Below, piece after piece: positions 51,797-61,085 of a stretch of DNA of 64,000 bases. The notes beneath the pieces were generated by a model that ran no database searches, had not been told where the DNA came from, and saw only the letters and a list, made by a program, of their open reading frames with translations. Position numbers and translations under genes: made by a program. Position 1 is the stretch's first letter, and each line of letters begins with the position of its first letter. The DNA is from Chloroflexota bacterium. GTDB taxonomy: Bacteria > Chloroflexota > Anaerolineae > Anaerolineales > Anaerolineaceae. The DNA lies in the NCBI GenBank assembly GCA_012522475.1, contig JAAYKH010000061.1, positions 55,559 to 119,558 of the forward strand, written 5' to 3'.

Positions 51797-52492
51797 ATGA
51801 AAATATTAATCAATGAAAAACTCATCACTAGAAATAAAACCATTGGCAATACCCTCTCCATAATTGGGATCGTCATCCTTGTTGGTGGGTTGATTTTGAA
51901 CTTCTCGCCCACACCTACCAAAACGCTCATTTCATTTGCCGCTTTGATCATTGGTTTCGTTATTTCGCAAATCAGTACCGGTTTTGTGACCCGTTTTGCG
52001 CGCAGCCCTCGCTTTGATGAAATCATTGCCGACAATCTCAACAAGCTTAGCAGTCAATATACATTCTATGTCTATTACGGGCCGATACCAATGCTATTGG
52101 TAGGCCCTGCAGGGTTATGGATCCCTATCCCGATATTAGCAGGTGGTGAAATATACTATGATAAAAAATGGCGGCAACGTGGAGGCTCTTTTTTTATGAA
52201 AATATTCGGCCAGGAAAGTATCGGAAAGCCCGAAATTGAGATCAACAACCAAGAAAAACAAATTTATGATTTTCTTAAAAAGCACATCCCTGAAGATGAA
52301 ATTCCACCAATAAACAGTATTCTCGTATCTTTGCACCCAAAGGGTGTTATCGGTGATGTGGAAAATGCGCCAGTTCCGATTGTTGAGCTTCAGGCGCTAA
52401 GACGGTCAATCAGAAAATCTGACCGCAAAGATGAAACTGAAATTTCAGATCGTTTGCTGGAAAAAATCAACGCCGCATTAAGTGAGAGCTAA
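51797..52492 (+). CDS. Hypothetical membrane protein with conserved-looking GPAGLW core
   Basis: 231 residues from ATG 51797; the track start 51665 lies inside plsX. Two close hydrophobic segments at the N-terminus (LSIIGIVILVGGLILNF and LISFAALIIGFVISQIST) form a membrane hairpin. The rest is cytoplasmic: PIPMLLVGPAGLWIPIPILAGGEIYYDKKWRQRGG and a charged C-terminal helix. The core weakly recalls the NERD-type pattern of a hydrophobic strand and GPxGhhv, but the characteristic catalytic residues are not evident, so I do not assign it. It follows plsX by 16 bases; an imperfect hairpin (GAGAGCT/AGCTTCTC) overlaps its stop. Confidence 0.75.
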   Translation: MKILINEKLITRNKTIGNTLSIIGIVILVGGLILNFSPTPTKTLISFAALIIGFVISQISTGFVTRFARSPRFDEIIADNLNKLSSQYTFYVYYGPIPMLLVGPAGLWIPIPILAGGEIYYDKKWRQRGGSFFMKIFGQESIGKPEIEINNQEKQIYDFLKKHIPEDEIPPINSILVSLHPKGVIGDVENAPVPIVELQALRRSIRKSDRKDETEISDRLLEKINAALSES

Positions 52493-52512
52493 AAAGCTTC
52501 TCGCTTTTCACT

Positions 52513-53232
52513 TCAGGACACATACTCTTTCAGGGCGTTAATTTCATCGGGACGTAGATAGCGGAAATGCCCGGGTTGGAGTTTCCCCAGCCAAATTGGC
52601 CCAATTCTAACCCGGCGGATCTGCCGTACCGGCAATCCAATCCGCAAACCCGTCCGTCGGATTTGTCGGTTCTTTCCCTCGCGCAGCATGATTATCAACC
52701 AGGCACCGTTTTTGGTGAAGGATTTAACTTCCACCTGGGCGGGTAAGGTGCGATATCCATCTTCAAGCACAACCCCACGCCGCCATATCGTTAATTGTTC
52801 ATCGTCTGGTTTGCGAGTGACGCGGACCTCATATTCTTTATCGTGTTCATAACGTGGATGAGACAGTTGGTTTGCCATTTCGCCATCATTGGTGAGTAAA
52901 ACCAGGCCTTCGCTTTCAAAATCCAAACGTCCAACAGGGAACAAGTGCCGCTCATCTTTTACAAGATCAAAAATGCTGGGCCGATCATCATCCGATACAT
53001 TGAGAGAAAGCATGTTGCGAGGTTTGTTTACCGCAATATAAACTTTTTTCTCCGGTTTGCCAACTTGGTTACCGTCCACTCGAATTTCATCAATTCTCGG
53101 GTCCGCTTTGGCACCCAGTGAAATGGTCTTTCCGTTGACGCTGACACGCCCTTCATCGATTAATTTCTCACAGGCTCGCCGCGAACCAAGCCCGGCCTGC
53201 GCCAGTATTTTTTGAACTCTCTCCAGTGCCAT
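52513..53232 (-). CDS. rluB: RluB-type pseudouridine synthase with S4 domain
   Basis: 239 residues: N-terminal S4 RNA-binding domain (RVQKILAQAGLGSRRACEKLIDEGRVSVNGK) and the synthase domain. The catalytic Asp is in PVGRLDFESEGLVLLTNDG, and GKNRQIRRTGLRIGLPVRQIRRVRIGPI closes it. It modifies large-subunit rRNA; RluB or a close relative is the likeliest assignment. It shares one base with scpB at its start, matching the common scpB-rluB arrangement. Confidence 0.9.
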   Translation of the reverse strand: MALERVQKILAQAGLGSRRACEKLIDEGRVSVNGKTISLGAKADPRIDEIRVDGNQVGKPEKKVYIAVNKPRNMLSLNVSDDDRPSIFDLVKDERHLFPVGRLDFESEGLVLLTNDGEMANQLSHPRYEHDKEYEVRVTRKPDDEQLTIWRRGVVLEDGYRTLPAQVEVKSFTKNGAWLIIMLREGKNRQIRRTGLRIGLPVRQIRRVRIGPIWLGKLQPGHFRYLRPDEINALKEYVS

Positions 53233-53816
53233 TATGTTTTTAATACCTCCTTGGTTCCGTTTTCTTCCTGGATTTCTTCTAAAGCATCAAAATCTATAAA
53301 CGGAAGTTTGTTCAACGATTCCAAGCCAAAATGCTGTAAGAATTCAGGGGTTGTCCCGTAATTGATCGGGCGCCCTGGCGAATCGGAGCGGCCCAGTTCT
53401 TCTATCAAGCCTTTTGATAATAAGGTACGTAAGACAGCATCACTATTAACGCCGCGAATGGCATCCACATCAGGTCGTGTAACCGGTTGTTTGTAAGCGA
53501 TGATGGACAGGGTTTCCAATGCAGCCCGCGATAAGGTCGTCGATATTTCAAGGTCAAGATAGCTCTCAATGGTTTTGCTAATCTCCGGGGCTGTAGTCAA
53601 CTGCACCCTGGATTTTACCCGCATTAAGCGTAGGCCATGACCGTGTTCTTTATAATGCTCTTCGAGTTCAATTAACGCAGATTCAACAACACTTTCCGAG
53701 GCAACGACTGCCTTTGCTAGTTGATGAATCCCAACAAGCCCCGATGAAACAAACAACAAACCTTCAATTTTGCCTAAAAGGTTTTCAACATTTTTATTTT
53801 CTACCATGGTTAACAC
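53232..53816 (-). CDS. scpB: Segregation and condensation protein B
   Basis: 194 residues with two winged helices (ENLLGKIEGLLFVSSGLVGIHQLAKAV and LETLSIIAYKQPVTRPDVDAIRGVNSDAVLRTLLSKGLIEE, then PINYGTTPEFLQHFGLESLNKLP). ScpB is a kleisin-associated subunit of SMC condensin. The start is either GTG 53816 (AGGA just upstream) or ATG 53807. The usual scpA gene is not upstream: the next gene is a divergent epimerase, so scpA must lie elsewhere. Confidence 0.92.
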   Translation of the reverse strand: MLTMVENKNVENLLGKIEGLLFVSSGLVGIHQLAKAVVASESVVESALIELEEHYKEHGHGLRLMRVKSRVQLTTAPEISKTIESYLDLEISTTLSRAALETLSIIAYKQPVTRPDVDAIRGVNSDAVLRTLLSKGLIEELGRSDSPGRPINYGTTPEFLQHFGLESLNKLPFIDFDALEEIQEENGTKEVLKT

Positions 53817-53958
53817 TGTTCCTGCTCGATATTCTTGAATTAAGCAGAGTGATTATACTCGAAATAAACCCTCCGAAGGCAAACTTAGCTGGTAAAATTG
53901 GTTGGCAGGCACAGCAGAGTCATCCAACATAAATTTTGAAAGTGAAACTGAAACAATT

Positions 53959-54903
53959 ATGCGAATTTTATTAACTGGTGCAGCAGGTTTTCTAGGTTCA
54001 CATCTTACTGATCGGCTCCTCAGAGAAGGCTATACCGTCATCGGGATGGACAATTTCATCACTGGCAACCAAGGAAATCTCGCTCATCTGGAGAAAAACC
54101 CTAATTTTAATTTGATTTGCCACGATGTTTCAAATTTTATCTCGGTTAATGGTCAGATAGATTACGTAGTTCACTTTGCATCGCCAGCCAGCCCAAACCC
54201 TGCATCCCCATTAGGTTACCCCAACTTGCCTATTCAAACATTGAAAGCAGGTGCTTTAGGCACACATAACGCACTTGGTGTTGCCCGAGCTTATCAGGCA
54301 AAATTTCTGCTGGCTTCCACCAGTGAGATTTACGGCGACCCTCTCGAACATCCGCAAAAAGAGACCTATCGAGGAAATGTTGACCCTGTTGGAACACGTT
54401 CTGTTTACGACGAAGCAAAACGCTTTGCTGAAGCCCTGACTATGGCATACCACCGCTTTCACAAAATAGATACACATATTGTGCGTATTTTCAACACATA
54501 CGGACCTCGTATGCGCATTGATGATGGTCGAGTAATCCCTAATTTCCTGTTGCAAGCCCTGCGGGGAGAGCCAATAACAATTTTTGGCGATGGTTCTCAA
54601 ACCAGAAGTTTTTGTTATGTTGACGATTTAATCGAAGGGATTTACCTATTGATGCTGAGCGATTATCATGCTCCAGTCAATATTGGCAATCCTGCTGAGA
54701 TAAGTATTTGTGAACTTGCTAACCAAATTAATCAGTTAACGGAGAATAAAGCAGGCACCGTGACCTTGATTGAAAAAAGGCTTTCAACCGATCCGCAAAG
54801 ACGTAAACCTGATATCAGTTTGGCGAAATCAGTTCTCGGTTGGGAACCAAAAACAAGCCTGGAGAACGGCCTCCTGGAAACCATTCGCTATTTTCAAGGA
54901 TAA
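53959..54903 (+). CDS. NAD-dependent sugar epimerase/decarboxylase, UDP-glucuronate decarboxylase (UXS)-like
   Basis: An extended short-chain dehydrogenase of 314 residues: [20 protein letters not shown] (NAD loop), [24 protein letters not shown] (UXS-like loop), [11 protein letters not shown], and [13 protein letters not shown] with the Tyr/Lys pair. [24 protein letters not shown] is shared by UXS enzymes that make UDP-xylose from UDP-glucuronate. The start is ATG 53959; the track's 53902 GTG or TTG is not supported. A GtrA gene begins eight bases after its stop, hinting at a surface-glycan pathway. Confidence 0.85.
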   Translation: MRILLTGAAGFLGSHLTDRLLREGYTVIGMDNFITGNQGNLAHLEKNPNFNLICHDVSNFISVNGQIDYVVHFASPASPNPASPLGYPNLPIQTLKAGALGTHNALGVARAYQAKFLLASTSEIYGDPLEHPQKETYRGNVDPVGTRSVYDEAKRFAEALTMAYHRFHKIDTHIVRIFNTYGPRMRIDDGRVIPNFLLQALRGEPITIFGDGSQTRSFCYVDDLIEGIYLLMLSDYHAPVNIGNPAEISICELANQINQLTENKAGTVTLIEKRLSTDPQRRKPDISLAKSVLGWEPKTSLENGLLETIRYFQG

Positions 54904-54910
54904 AACTTTA

Positions 54911-55432
54911 ATGAGGTTTTTAGCCAACAAACAGGAACGGACAAGGTTTCTAAAGTTTTCTTTTGTCGGTGTCACCGGTACAATTGTCGACTTTGGGTTT
55001 ATGAATCTGCTTAGCCTGGCTTTTCACCTGCCATTGGTTTGGGCGCAAGGTATCTCTTTTTCTATTGCTGTCATCAACAATTTTCTCTGGAATAGGTATT
55101 GGACATACCCTGATTCGCGCTCAAAAAATATTCGGACACAATTGCTGCAATTTGTGTTTATAAATATAATTGGCATCCTCATCAGAACGCCGTTGATCTC
55201 ATGGTTAAACAACCTCATCATGCAATTTTTAATGCGCTCTGGAATACAGCTTCCACTTGAGGATATTGTTATCAGTCAAAATTTGGCCCTGACAATCAGC
55301 ATTGCCGTGATCTTGCTTTGGAATTTTTTCGCAAACCGCTACTGGACATATAGTGATGTCTCTGCTGGAAGCGAAAATAAACACAGTACGCCGTCAATAA
55401 ACCAGGATGCGGGCAGCAAAGAAATGAATTGA
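54911..55432 (+). CDS. GtrA-family membrane protein
   Basis: 173 residues with four helices (LKFSFVGVTGTIVDFGFMNLLSLAF, VWAQGISFSIAVINNFLWNRYWTY, LLQFVFINIIGILIRTPLISWL, LALTISIAVILLWNFFANRYWTY). The NFLWNRYWTY and NFFANRYWTY repeats are GtrA hallmarks. GtrA proteins are thought to move lipid-linked sugars across the membrane. ATG 54911 lies eight bases after the epimerase stop; the track starts too far upstream, inside that gene. Confidence 0.88.
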   Translation: MRFLANKQERTRFLKFSFVGVTGTIVDFGFMNLLSLAFHLPLVWAQGISFSIAVINNFLWNRYWTYPDSRSKNIRTQLLQFVFINIIGILIRTPLISWLNNLIMQFLMRSGIQLPLEDIVISQNLALTISIAVILLWNFFANRYWTYSDVSAGSENKHSTPSINQDAGSKEMN

Positions 55433-55858
55433 GACATATTGCCAACTTATTGTTGTGACCTATTACAATCCAGGTTACAAAAAGAAGAACCTGCTTTTTC
55501 CACAGGTATTCAAAGACACATTTCTCAAGTTGACAATCTTGTGCAATTTTTATACACATCAATGGTGGCCCTGCATATTCAGTTTACTCAACGATTTCCC
55601 AACGAAGGTTGCAGACTGGAATGAAGGCGCTTAGTAAGGAAAGGCTTAAAATGCCTTCCGGACAATGTTTGCGGTGATATTATTTGATTTTTGAGGTTTG
55701 GGGTTGCGTTTTCAAAAACAGCCCCGTGGGGACGCTCTACAGGCTGTACAGCAAACCTGGGGTGAACATTTGACCCTGATTACTAATTGCTCCCTGCTTC
55801 AACCCAAAACATTTTAAAAATCAGTTGTATTTCAAAAGAGAATTAAGGAATCCCAATT
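55433..55858 (+). other. Gene-free interval before rsmD with a candidate RNA
   Basis: This 426-base stretch has no coding pattern and no recognisable protein. Its second half holds a candidate structured RNA (55685-55823). The first part has minor stems: CAGGTT/AACCTG near 55473 and GGAAGGC/GCCTTCC near 55645. No T-rich terminator was found for gtrA. Confidence 0.5.
55685..55823. ncRNA. Candidate structured noncoding RNA, strand unknown
   Basis: Distant arms pair: TGATTTTT (55685-55692) with AAAAATCA (55816-55823) and, inside, GGGTTG (55701-55706) with CAACCC (55800-55805), with TTT/AAA adjoining across a bulged G. Within the ~90-base interior further short stems occur (ACAGCC/GGCTGT, GGGT/ACCC). 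The long closing stem around a structured interior resembles a small RNA such as 6S-like or a repeat-derived element, but no conserved signature was recognised. No terminator or clear promoter is attached. Confidence 0.35.
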
Positions 55859-56419
55859 ATGCGTGTAATCTCTGGCAGCGCCAAAGGCATCAACCTCTAC
55901 AGTGTTCCGGGTAAGTCGACCCGGCCAATCACTGATCAGGTTAAAGAAGCTCTTTTCAATATCATTGGTCACGACATGGAAGGAAGATTGTTTTTAGATC
56001 TGTTCGGCGGTACGGGAGCGGTTGGCATCGAAGCCCTTTCTAGGGGTGCAGAACATGCCGTATTTTTAGAAATTAATTACCATGCCTTCAAGATAATTGA
56101 AAAGAATTTACAAAAAACCCAGCTTGAAACATGGGCAACATTGATAAAAAAAGATGCTTTTGTCTACCTGCAGGAATTGCCAAAACATGCCTTTGACTAT
56201 GTGTATATTGCCCCACCACAATACAAGTCCATTTGGTCCAAAGCACTACAAGCTCTTGATGAAAATCCAAATTGGGTCAAGCCAGGGGAAACAGTGATTG
56301 TTCAAATTCATCCCAAAGAATTTGTTGAGGGCTTAATTTATTCAAATTTCAGTGAGTATGACCGCCGCACTTATGGGGATACGATGTTGATTTTCTATGA
56401 GCGTTCTTCACGAAAATAA
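55859..56419 (+). CDS. rsmD: RsmD-like 16S rRNA (guanine-N2) methyltransferase
   Basis: 186 residues. MRVISGSAKGINLYSVPGKSTRPITDQVKEALFNII is the RsmD start, and LFLDLFGGTGAVGIEALSRGAEHAVFLE binds S-adenosylmethionine. The catalytic (D/N)PPY motif reads YIAPPQYK: Ala replaces Asp and Gln replaces Tyr, although Tyr follows one position later. The rest is intact, so this may be a lineage variant rather than a dead enzyme. It overlaps the NUDIX gene by 12 bases, tail to tail. Start is weak in ribosome signal (AAGGAATCCCAATT). Confidence 0.85.
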   Translation: MRVISGSAKGINLYSVPGKSTRPITDQVKEALFNIIGHDMEGRLFLDLFGGTGAVGIEALSRGAEHAVFLEINYHAFKIIEKNLQKTQLETWATLIKKDAFVYLQELPKHAFDYVYIAPPQYKSIWSKALQALDENPNWVKPGETVIVQIHPKEFVEGLIYSNFSEYDRRTYGDTMLIFYERSSRK

Positions 56420-56911
56420 GATCTTAAGTTCGTCATTTTCATCATAGCTATATTTGGCATTAATTACCGGTGCTGGTGCCTGATACGCTGCAATCCGTGG
56501 AATTAAGATTGGCAAATCTTCAACAAGAGGCGTTTGATCAATCTCATCCAAATTGATCCAGGATAAAGTTCCTTCAGGAGAGCTTTTGAAAGTATCTTTC
56601 GAAAAAAGGCCTTTAAAGACAAAGAGCATTACGCCAACTTGTTCAGATACATCAATTATTATCTGACAGCAAAAATGCAAAGCAACGTCAACAATTCCCG
56701 CCTCTTCAAACAACTCCCGATACGCTGCAGTATAAATGTCTTCTCCTCTTTCAACGTGTCCCCCGATTCCGTTATACAAGCCAGCCCATCTGGTTTTGTT
56801 TTGAGCGCCTTTAAGCAATAAAACCCGTTCCTGATCATCAAACAAAAAAATTAAAGTTCGTGGGACAACTTGGTAACGCTTTTGATCAAGTCGTTGTTCG
56901 GATTTTAACAT
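56408..56911 (-). CDS. NUDIX hydrolase, MutT-like
   Basis: 167 residues with the Nudix box GGHVERGEDIYTAAYRELFEEAGI (GX5EX7REUXEEXGU), whose Glu residues bind Mg. The region before (RTLIFLFDDQERVLLLKGAQNKTRWAGLYNGIGGH) is typical of 8-oxo-dGTP or nucleotide pyrophosphatases, but substrate is not fixed by this motif. Its 3' end overlaps rsmD by 12 bases, and a pfk terminator lies just upstream of its start. Confidence 0.88.
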   Translation of the reverse strand: MLKSEQRLDQKRYQVVPRTLIFLFDDQERVLLLKGAQNKTRWAGLYNGIGGHVERGEDIYTAAYRELFEEAGIVDVALHFCCQIIIDVSEQVGVMLFVFKGLFSKDTFKSSPEGTLSWINLDEIDQTPLVEDLPILIPRIAAYQAPAPVINAKYSYDENDELKILFS

Positions 56912-56923
56912 CTTGACCCTTCT

Positions 56924-56961
56924 AAAAATCCAGCCCGTGTCTTTTTGCTCGACACGGGCTG
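56924..56961 (-). terminator. Intrinsic terminator of pfk
   Basis: CAGCCCGTGTC (56931-56941) pairs perfectly with GACACGGGCTG (56951-56961). Read on the minus strand it is followed by ATTTTTAG. It lies 13 bases past the pfk stop and just before the NUDIX gene start. Confidence 0.85.
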
Positions 56962-56974
56962 TTAAAAACTATTT

Positions 56975-58147
56975 TTAAGTCAAAAACATTGGCACACCAA
57001 TGAAGTCCTTGACCTTGGGTTTGTAGTTTTCTTTGTCGTAATAAGCGTCGATATCCAATTGCTTATTTCCTGAAAGAACAATTTCAATGGGTACAGTGGT
57101 ATAGCGTCCACCTTGCAAAGCGACCATTTTCCCAAAATCATTTCTTTGTACCAATTGAATGGCCAGGTTTCCAAATGACATCGCAACCATTCTATCCAGA
57201 GAGTCAGGGGCGCCAGAACGCATCACATAGCCAAATTTGTGGTACATAATACGTTGACCTGTCAACTTCTCAATGTTGTCAGCCACAATTTCACCGATCC
57301 CGCCCAGTTTCCGATGCCCATAAGCATCAGCAGGGCCTGATTCAATGATTTCTCCATCAATCATATGCGCACCTTCAGAAATGGTGACGATTGAATAGTT
57401 TGAAGGATTTGCCAGTTTGTCCTCATGAAGAAATTTGGCCAATTTTTCCATATCAAAGGGAACCTCGGAGATGATTGCCCGATCAACATAGGCCAGGAAG
57501 CCACTGATCAAGCTGGTTTCACCAGAATTCCGTCCAAACAACTCAAAAACACCAATCCGTTCATGAGATCCGACCGATGTGCGCAATCGTGTGATTAAAT
57601 CAACTGAACGAGTTACAGCGGTCGAAAACCCAATACAGTAATCTGTACCAAAAACGTCATTATCCATGGTTTTTGGTATCGCAACTACTGGGAAACCTTC
57701 TCTGTATAATCGAGCACTATAGCTGAGGGTGTCATCGCCTCCAATTGTGACCAAAGCATTAATGCCCAGGTGGTCGAGGACTTTCAGCACATGGTCAGAA
57801 TAATCCATAGTGCCTTTATCGTCGATCGGTTTTCCCAGATCCGAATCCGCCAGGAATTTGGGTGTATCTTTCTGTCTCACCTTTTGCGGGTTAGTCCGTG
57901 AGGTATGGAGAAATGTACCGCCGGTTCTATCGATTGAGCGTACATCATTTCTTGTTAGGTTAACCACATACTTTTCATGCGTTGTGGGGTCATCGAAGTC
58001 GTACCAAAGCAAGCCCCCCCACCCCCTCCGAATACCGATGACCTCATAGTCAGCATTGAGTGCATCAAGGACAACTTCCTTAATAGCAGGGTTCAATCCG
58101 GGGACATCACCGCCGCCGGTAAGCAGTCCAATTCGTTTTTTCTTCAT
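56975..58147 (-). CDS. pfkA: 6-phosphofructokinase with PPi-type signature
   Basis: 390 residues. [22 protein letters not shown] opens it and [20 protein letters not shown] is the substrate loop. Two diagnostic positions favour pyrophosphate rather than ATP: TIGGDDT has Asp139 where ATP-dependent enzymes have Gly (GGDG), and PKTMDND has Lys159 where ATP enzymes have Gly (PGTIDND). This is the rule used for PPi-PFK of bacteria and protists, so a reversible PPi enzyme is likely. The rest of the PFK core ([32 protein letters not shown]) is intact. AAGGAGAAAAG lies before the ATG. Confidence 0.9.
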   Translation of the reverse strand: MKKKRIGLLTGGGDVPGLNPAIKEVVLDALNADYEVIGIRRGWGGLLWYDFDDPTTHEKYVVNLTRNDVRSIDRTGGTFLHTSRTNPQKVRQKDTPKFLADSDLGKPIDDKGTMDYSDHVLKVLDHLGINALVTIGGDDTLSYSARLYREGFPVVAIPKTMDNDVFGTDYCIGFSTAVTRSVDLITRLRTSVGSHERIGVFELFGRNSGETSLISGFLAYVDRAIISEVPFDMEKLAKFLHEDKLANPSNYSIVTISEGAHMIDGEIIESGPADAYGHRKLGGIGEIVADNIEKLTGQRIMYHKFGYVMRSGAPDSLDRMVAMSFGNLAIQLVQRNDFGKMVALQGGRYTTVPIEIVLSGNKQLDIDAYYDKENYKPKVKDFIGVPMFLT

Positions 58148-58281
58148 CTTTTCTCCTTCAAATAAAAATAATTTTCGTTAGCAAACATCTACACGATAAG
58201 ATAATGACCTGTGTCTTTTCAAATGACAAACTTTTCCAAGTATAGCACAAAAATAAATCGGAATGGTACGAAGCACCACTT

Positions 58282-59526
58282 TTACAATCTTTCCAAGGGC
58301 ATTTTTGGAATCTTCAATGTCCACCAGCGAATCCAGATCATTCCCACAAAAGTTACTAATGGGTACCCAAAGATTAACCAAGGAGTCTCTATTGAATGGG
58401 TGAAGTCAAAGTCCGGAAAAGCAAAAAACCAGGAGACTGCCCCTGTTAAGATCAAAAAAGCCCAACCAACGAAGAAACCTGCACGCTTCCATCTTTCGGA
58501 CCAATATCGGACAACAAATATTAATGCAGGAACAATTAAAAACAAAACAACAATTGATGCTTGAAGATGTAAAAAATAGGAAAGGAGCAATAACGAGAAT
58601 ATATTGTAAATAAAAGCACGCTCTTTCCTCCCAAGTAGTGATACGAAGAAAAAAACACCAAATAAAAAAAAGAGTCCATGTAAAGATATTGAGAGCGGTT
58701 TGGCGATTCCAGGTAATATTGCTGCCATACCCATCAATGGGGTTCGTATCCAATTCCAATCGATATTTAACCTCAATAAAACTGAAGCCCAATCAAGAAA
58801 CCAGGTGGGCATGATTAAAAATGAAATTATTACCAGGAAAAGGATTCCAGAAAAAAAGCTCACAATCAATGGCCATCGTTTTTTAGCGATTGCCCAAACC
58901 AATAAAAGAACGATAACCAGCCCAATCGTTAGGAAACAACTGGATGCAAGGGCCAACAAAAAACCTGCTGTCGTGTCTTGATGGTTTTGAATTAAATAAA
59001 TACTGCTCAAGAGCATTCCAATAATAATCGGGGTAATATAACCACCTAGAATTGTAAAAGCTCCAGGCAATGAGAAAAGCAGCACAATGATCACACAGAA
59101 CAGTCCCAACTGATTAAGTTTCCAATCGATAAGTTTGATGCTAAGAACACCAATAAAACCCACGAAAAAACTCAAACTAGTAACCCAGAACGTTCGGGCA
59201 AGCGTAAAGGGCAGTAAACTAAAAGGCAAGTAGAAAGCTAAAGAGAAAAGTGGTTGTGAAAATAATTGTGGTTGGTCAAGCTGCCCCATGAAAGGCGCTT
59301 CCTCCATTGCAGCGAGCGCTGTATCGATCGCTGCAGGGCCATAAGGGCTGCCACCTTCTAATAACCAGACCCTTCCCGCCGCCCATGGAATCGCGAAATT
59401 ATCAATATATGGGACATGCCTCGTCACAACAAAACCTAGGTAACCAACACTCAAAACGAGCACAAGAACCAGGGTTACAAGCGCATATTGAGAAAGAGCT
59501 GTTCTTCGGTATCTTTTCATCATCAT
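58282..59526 (-). CDS. Polytopic membrane protein, DUF2029/GT87-like
   Basis: 414 residues with about ten hydrophobic segments (YALVTLVLVLVLSVGYLGFVV, LGLFCVIIVLLFSLPGAFTI, PLIVSFFSGILFLVIISFLIM, FIYNIFSLLLLSYFLHL). Between helices one and two is the motif region YIDNFAIPWAAGRVWLLEGGSPYGP, and a Pro-Leu-rich stretch follows. This layout is that of GT-C fold glycosyltransferases using polyprenyl-phosphate mannose (GT87/DUF2029), but I see no strict catalytic Asp motif, so this is a likely relative only. It is alone on the minus strand, with 134 bases before pfk. Confidence 0.7.
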   Translation of the reverse strand: MMMKRYRRTALSQYALVTLVLVLVLSVGYLGFVVTRHVPYIDNFAIPWAAGRVWLLEGGSPYGPAAIDTALAAMEEAPFMGQLDQPQLFSQPLFSLAFYLPFSLLPFTLARTFWVTSLSFFVGFIGVLSIKLIDWKLNQLGLFCVIIVLLFSLPGAFTILGGYITPIIIGMLLSSIYLIQNHQDTTAGFLLALASSCFLTIGLVIVLLLVWAIAKKRWPLIVSFFSGILFLVIISFLIMPTWFLDWASVLLRLNIDWNWIRTPLMGMAAILPGIAKPLSISLHGLFFLFGVFFFVSLLGRKERAFIYNIFSLLLLSYFLHLQASIVVLFLIVPALIFVVRYWSERWKRAGFFVGWAFLILTGAVSWFFAFPDFDFTHSIETPWLIFGYPLVTFVGMIWIRWWTLKIPKMPLERL

Positions 59527-59859
59527 TGGAACTCGAAGGGATTTTACCCGTCAAAAGAAATTCGGTCAATTTAAACGCCTCTCTGCCAACAAAAAAAGAG
59601 CTCTTTTAATAAAGTGTTAAAGAATAACTATGAACGTGTATCTCTCTTATACTTAATGGTTTACGCCTTTTTTACCACAGGGCAACGCACCTGTTTTTAA
59701 TAATCAGATCAGATCGTTGTTGATTTTTTACAAAAAAAATAGTATTCTCAAAGCTATAAATGTCATATCCCATATCCAGAATTACTCCTAACCAATGGCC
59801 GTAAAGGCACTTGGTTTTATTGGTAATTTAATAAGCAGCAAATCAAATAGAAGGAATTC
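59527..59859. other. Divergent intergenic region between the DUF2029-like gene and rpoD
   Basis: 333 bases hold no gene. A weak hairpin (ACAGG at 59677-59681 with CCTGT at 59690-59694, then T-rich) and the rpoD promoter candidate are visible; otherwise nothing recognised. Confidence 0.5.
59717..59745 (+). promoter_or_regulatory. Possible promoter of rpoD
   Basis: TTGTTG, 17 bases, TAGTAT about 115 bases before the rpoD start. Both boxes are moderate matches, and the spacer contains a run of eight A. Confidence 0.35.
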
Positions 59860-61062
59860 ATGGACATAGATTCAATCGCAGACGGTAAGTCGAACGTGGA
59901 TAATCAATTTTCACCCATTGCTCGTTTGATTCAGGTGGGAAGAAAAAAATCATTTGTCACTTTAAATGACATATTAGAATTCTTCCCCGAAGCAGAACAA
60001 GACGTTGAACAGCTCGAAGAAGCCTTTGCAGCATTGGTTTCAGCAGGAATCCCCTACATTGAAGATGCGGATTTGTTGATAGAGCCTTCCGATGAAGAAA
60101 TTCAACAAGTAAAAGAGGAAGAGGAGAAAAACGCCGACGATCTGGCTAATATAGATACAGACGACACGATTGGCTTATATCTAAAAGAAGTTAGCCGAGT
60201 TCCCCTGTTGACTGCTCAGGAGGAAGTTGAGTTAGCACAGCGCATTGAAAGTGGGCGTATGGCACGAGAAGAATTGGCGCGAGGAAATGTGACCTCACGT
60301 CGGCGGATTGAACTTCGCCTTCTCATTGAAAAAGGTTGGGCAGCTCGCGAACACCTGATCACTGCCAATTCTCGCCTGGTGATCAGTGTCGCAAAAAAAT
60401 ATATGGGTCGTGGTGTTCCTTTCCTTGACCTGATCCAGGAAGGGAATATTGGCCTGATTCGAGCGACAAAGAAGTTTGAATACCGCCGCGGCCACAAATT
60501 CAGCACCTATGCCACATGGTGGATCAGGCAGGCGGTCACTCGGGCAATTGCCGATCAAGGGAGAACGATCCGCGTGCCTGTCCACATGGGTGATCAAATT
60601 AACAAATTATTGCGGATTCAACATCAATTAACCCAACGCTTAGGGCGTGAACCAACAGTGGAAGAATTGGCTGAAACACTCGAGGTTCCACCTAAAAAAG
60701 TAGAGAATATGATTCAGGTTGCCAGACGGCCGCTATCATTGGAAACGCCCACTGATGACGAGGAAGATTCAATGCTGGGTGATTTTATTGAAGATGATGA
60801 AGTGCCGCCTCCTGATGACACAGCAACCTATAATTTGTTAAAGGAACACTTGGTTACTGTTTTAGATTCCTTGCCCCCCAGAGAAGTGCGCATACTTCAA
60901 TTACGCTATGGCCTCCTTGATGGCCAATCGTACACATTAGAGGAAGTTGGTCGAAAAATGGGTGTTACACGTGAACGTGTTCGCCAAATAGAAGCGCAGG
61001 CGCTTAGCCGGTTGCGTCACCCATCTGTCAAACGCCGCCTGAGAGATTATTTGGGCGAATAG
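59860..61062 (+). CDS. rpoD: Primary sigma factor RpoD/SigA
   Basis: 400 residues, short for a primary sigma factor but with all essential regions. Region 1.1-like helices lie at ~20-70 ([26 protein letters not shown]), region 1.2 starts near 100 ([28 protein letters not shown]), region 2 is [43 protein letters not shown], region 3 follows ([23 protein letters not shown]), and region 4.2 is [36 protein letters not shown] precedes the ATG. Alone with its own promoter candidate and a strong terminator. Confidence 0.95.
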   Translation: MDIDSIADGKSNVDNQFSPIARLIQVGRKKSFVTLNDILEFFPEAEQDVEQLEEAFAALVSAGIPYIEDADLLIEPSDEEIQQVKEEEEKNADDLANIDTDDTIGLYLKEVSRVPLLTAQEEVELAQRIESGRMAREELARGNVTSRRRIELRLLIEKGWAAREHLITANSRLVISVAKKYMGRGVPFLDLIQEGNIGLIRATKKFEYRRGHKFSTYATWWIRQAVTRAIADQGRTIRVPVHMGDQINKLLRIQHQLTQRLGREPTVEELAETLEVPPKKVENMIQVARRPLSLETPTDDEEDSMLGDFIEDDEVPPPDDTATYNLLKEHLVTVLDSLPPREVRILQLRYGLLDGQSYTLEEVGRKMGVTRERVRQIEAQALSRLRHPSVKRRLRDYLGE

Positions 61063-61085
61063 GTGTAACTTTTTGGTTGTTCTAG

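Noticed and set aside
59677-59698. Hairpin ACAGG/CCTGT with T run as a true terminator
   Set aside because: The stem is only five bp and no upstream plus-strand gene ends there.
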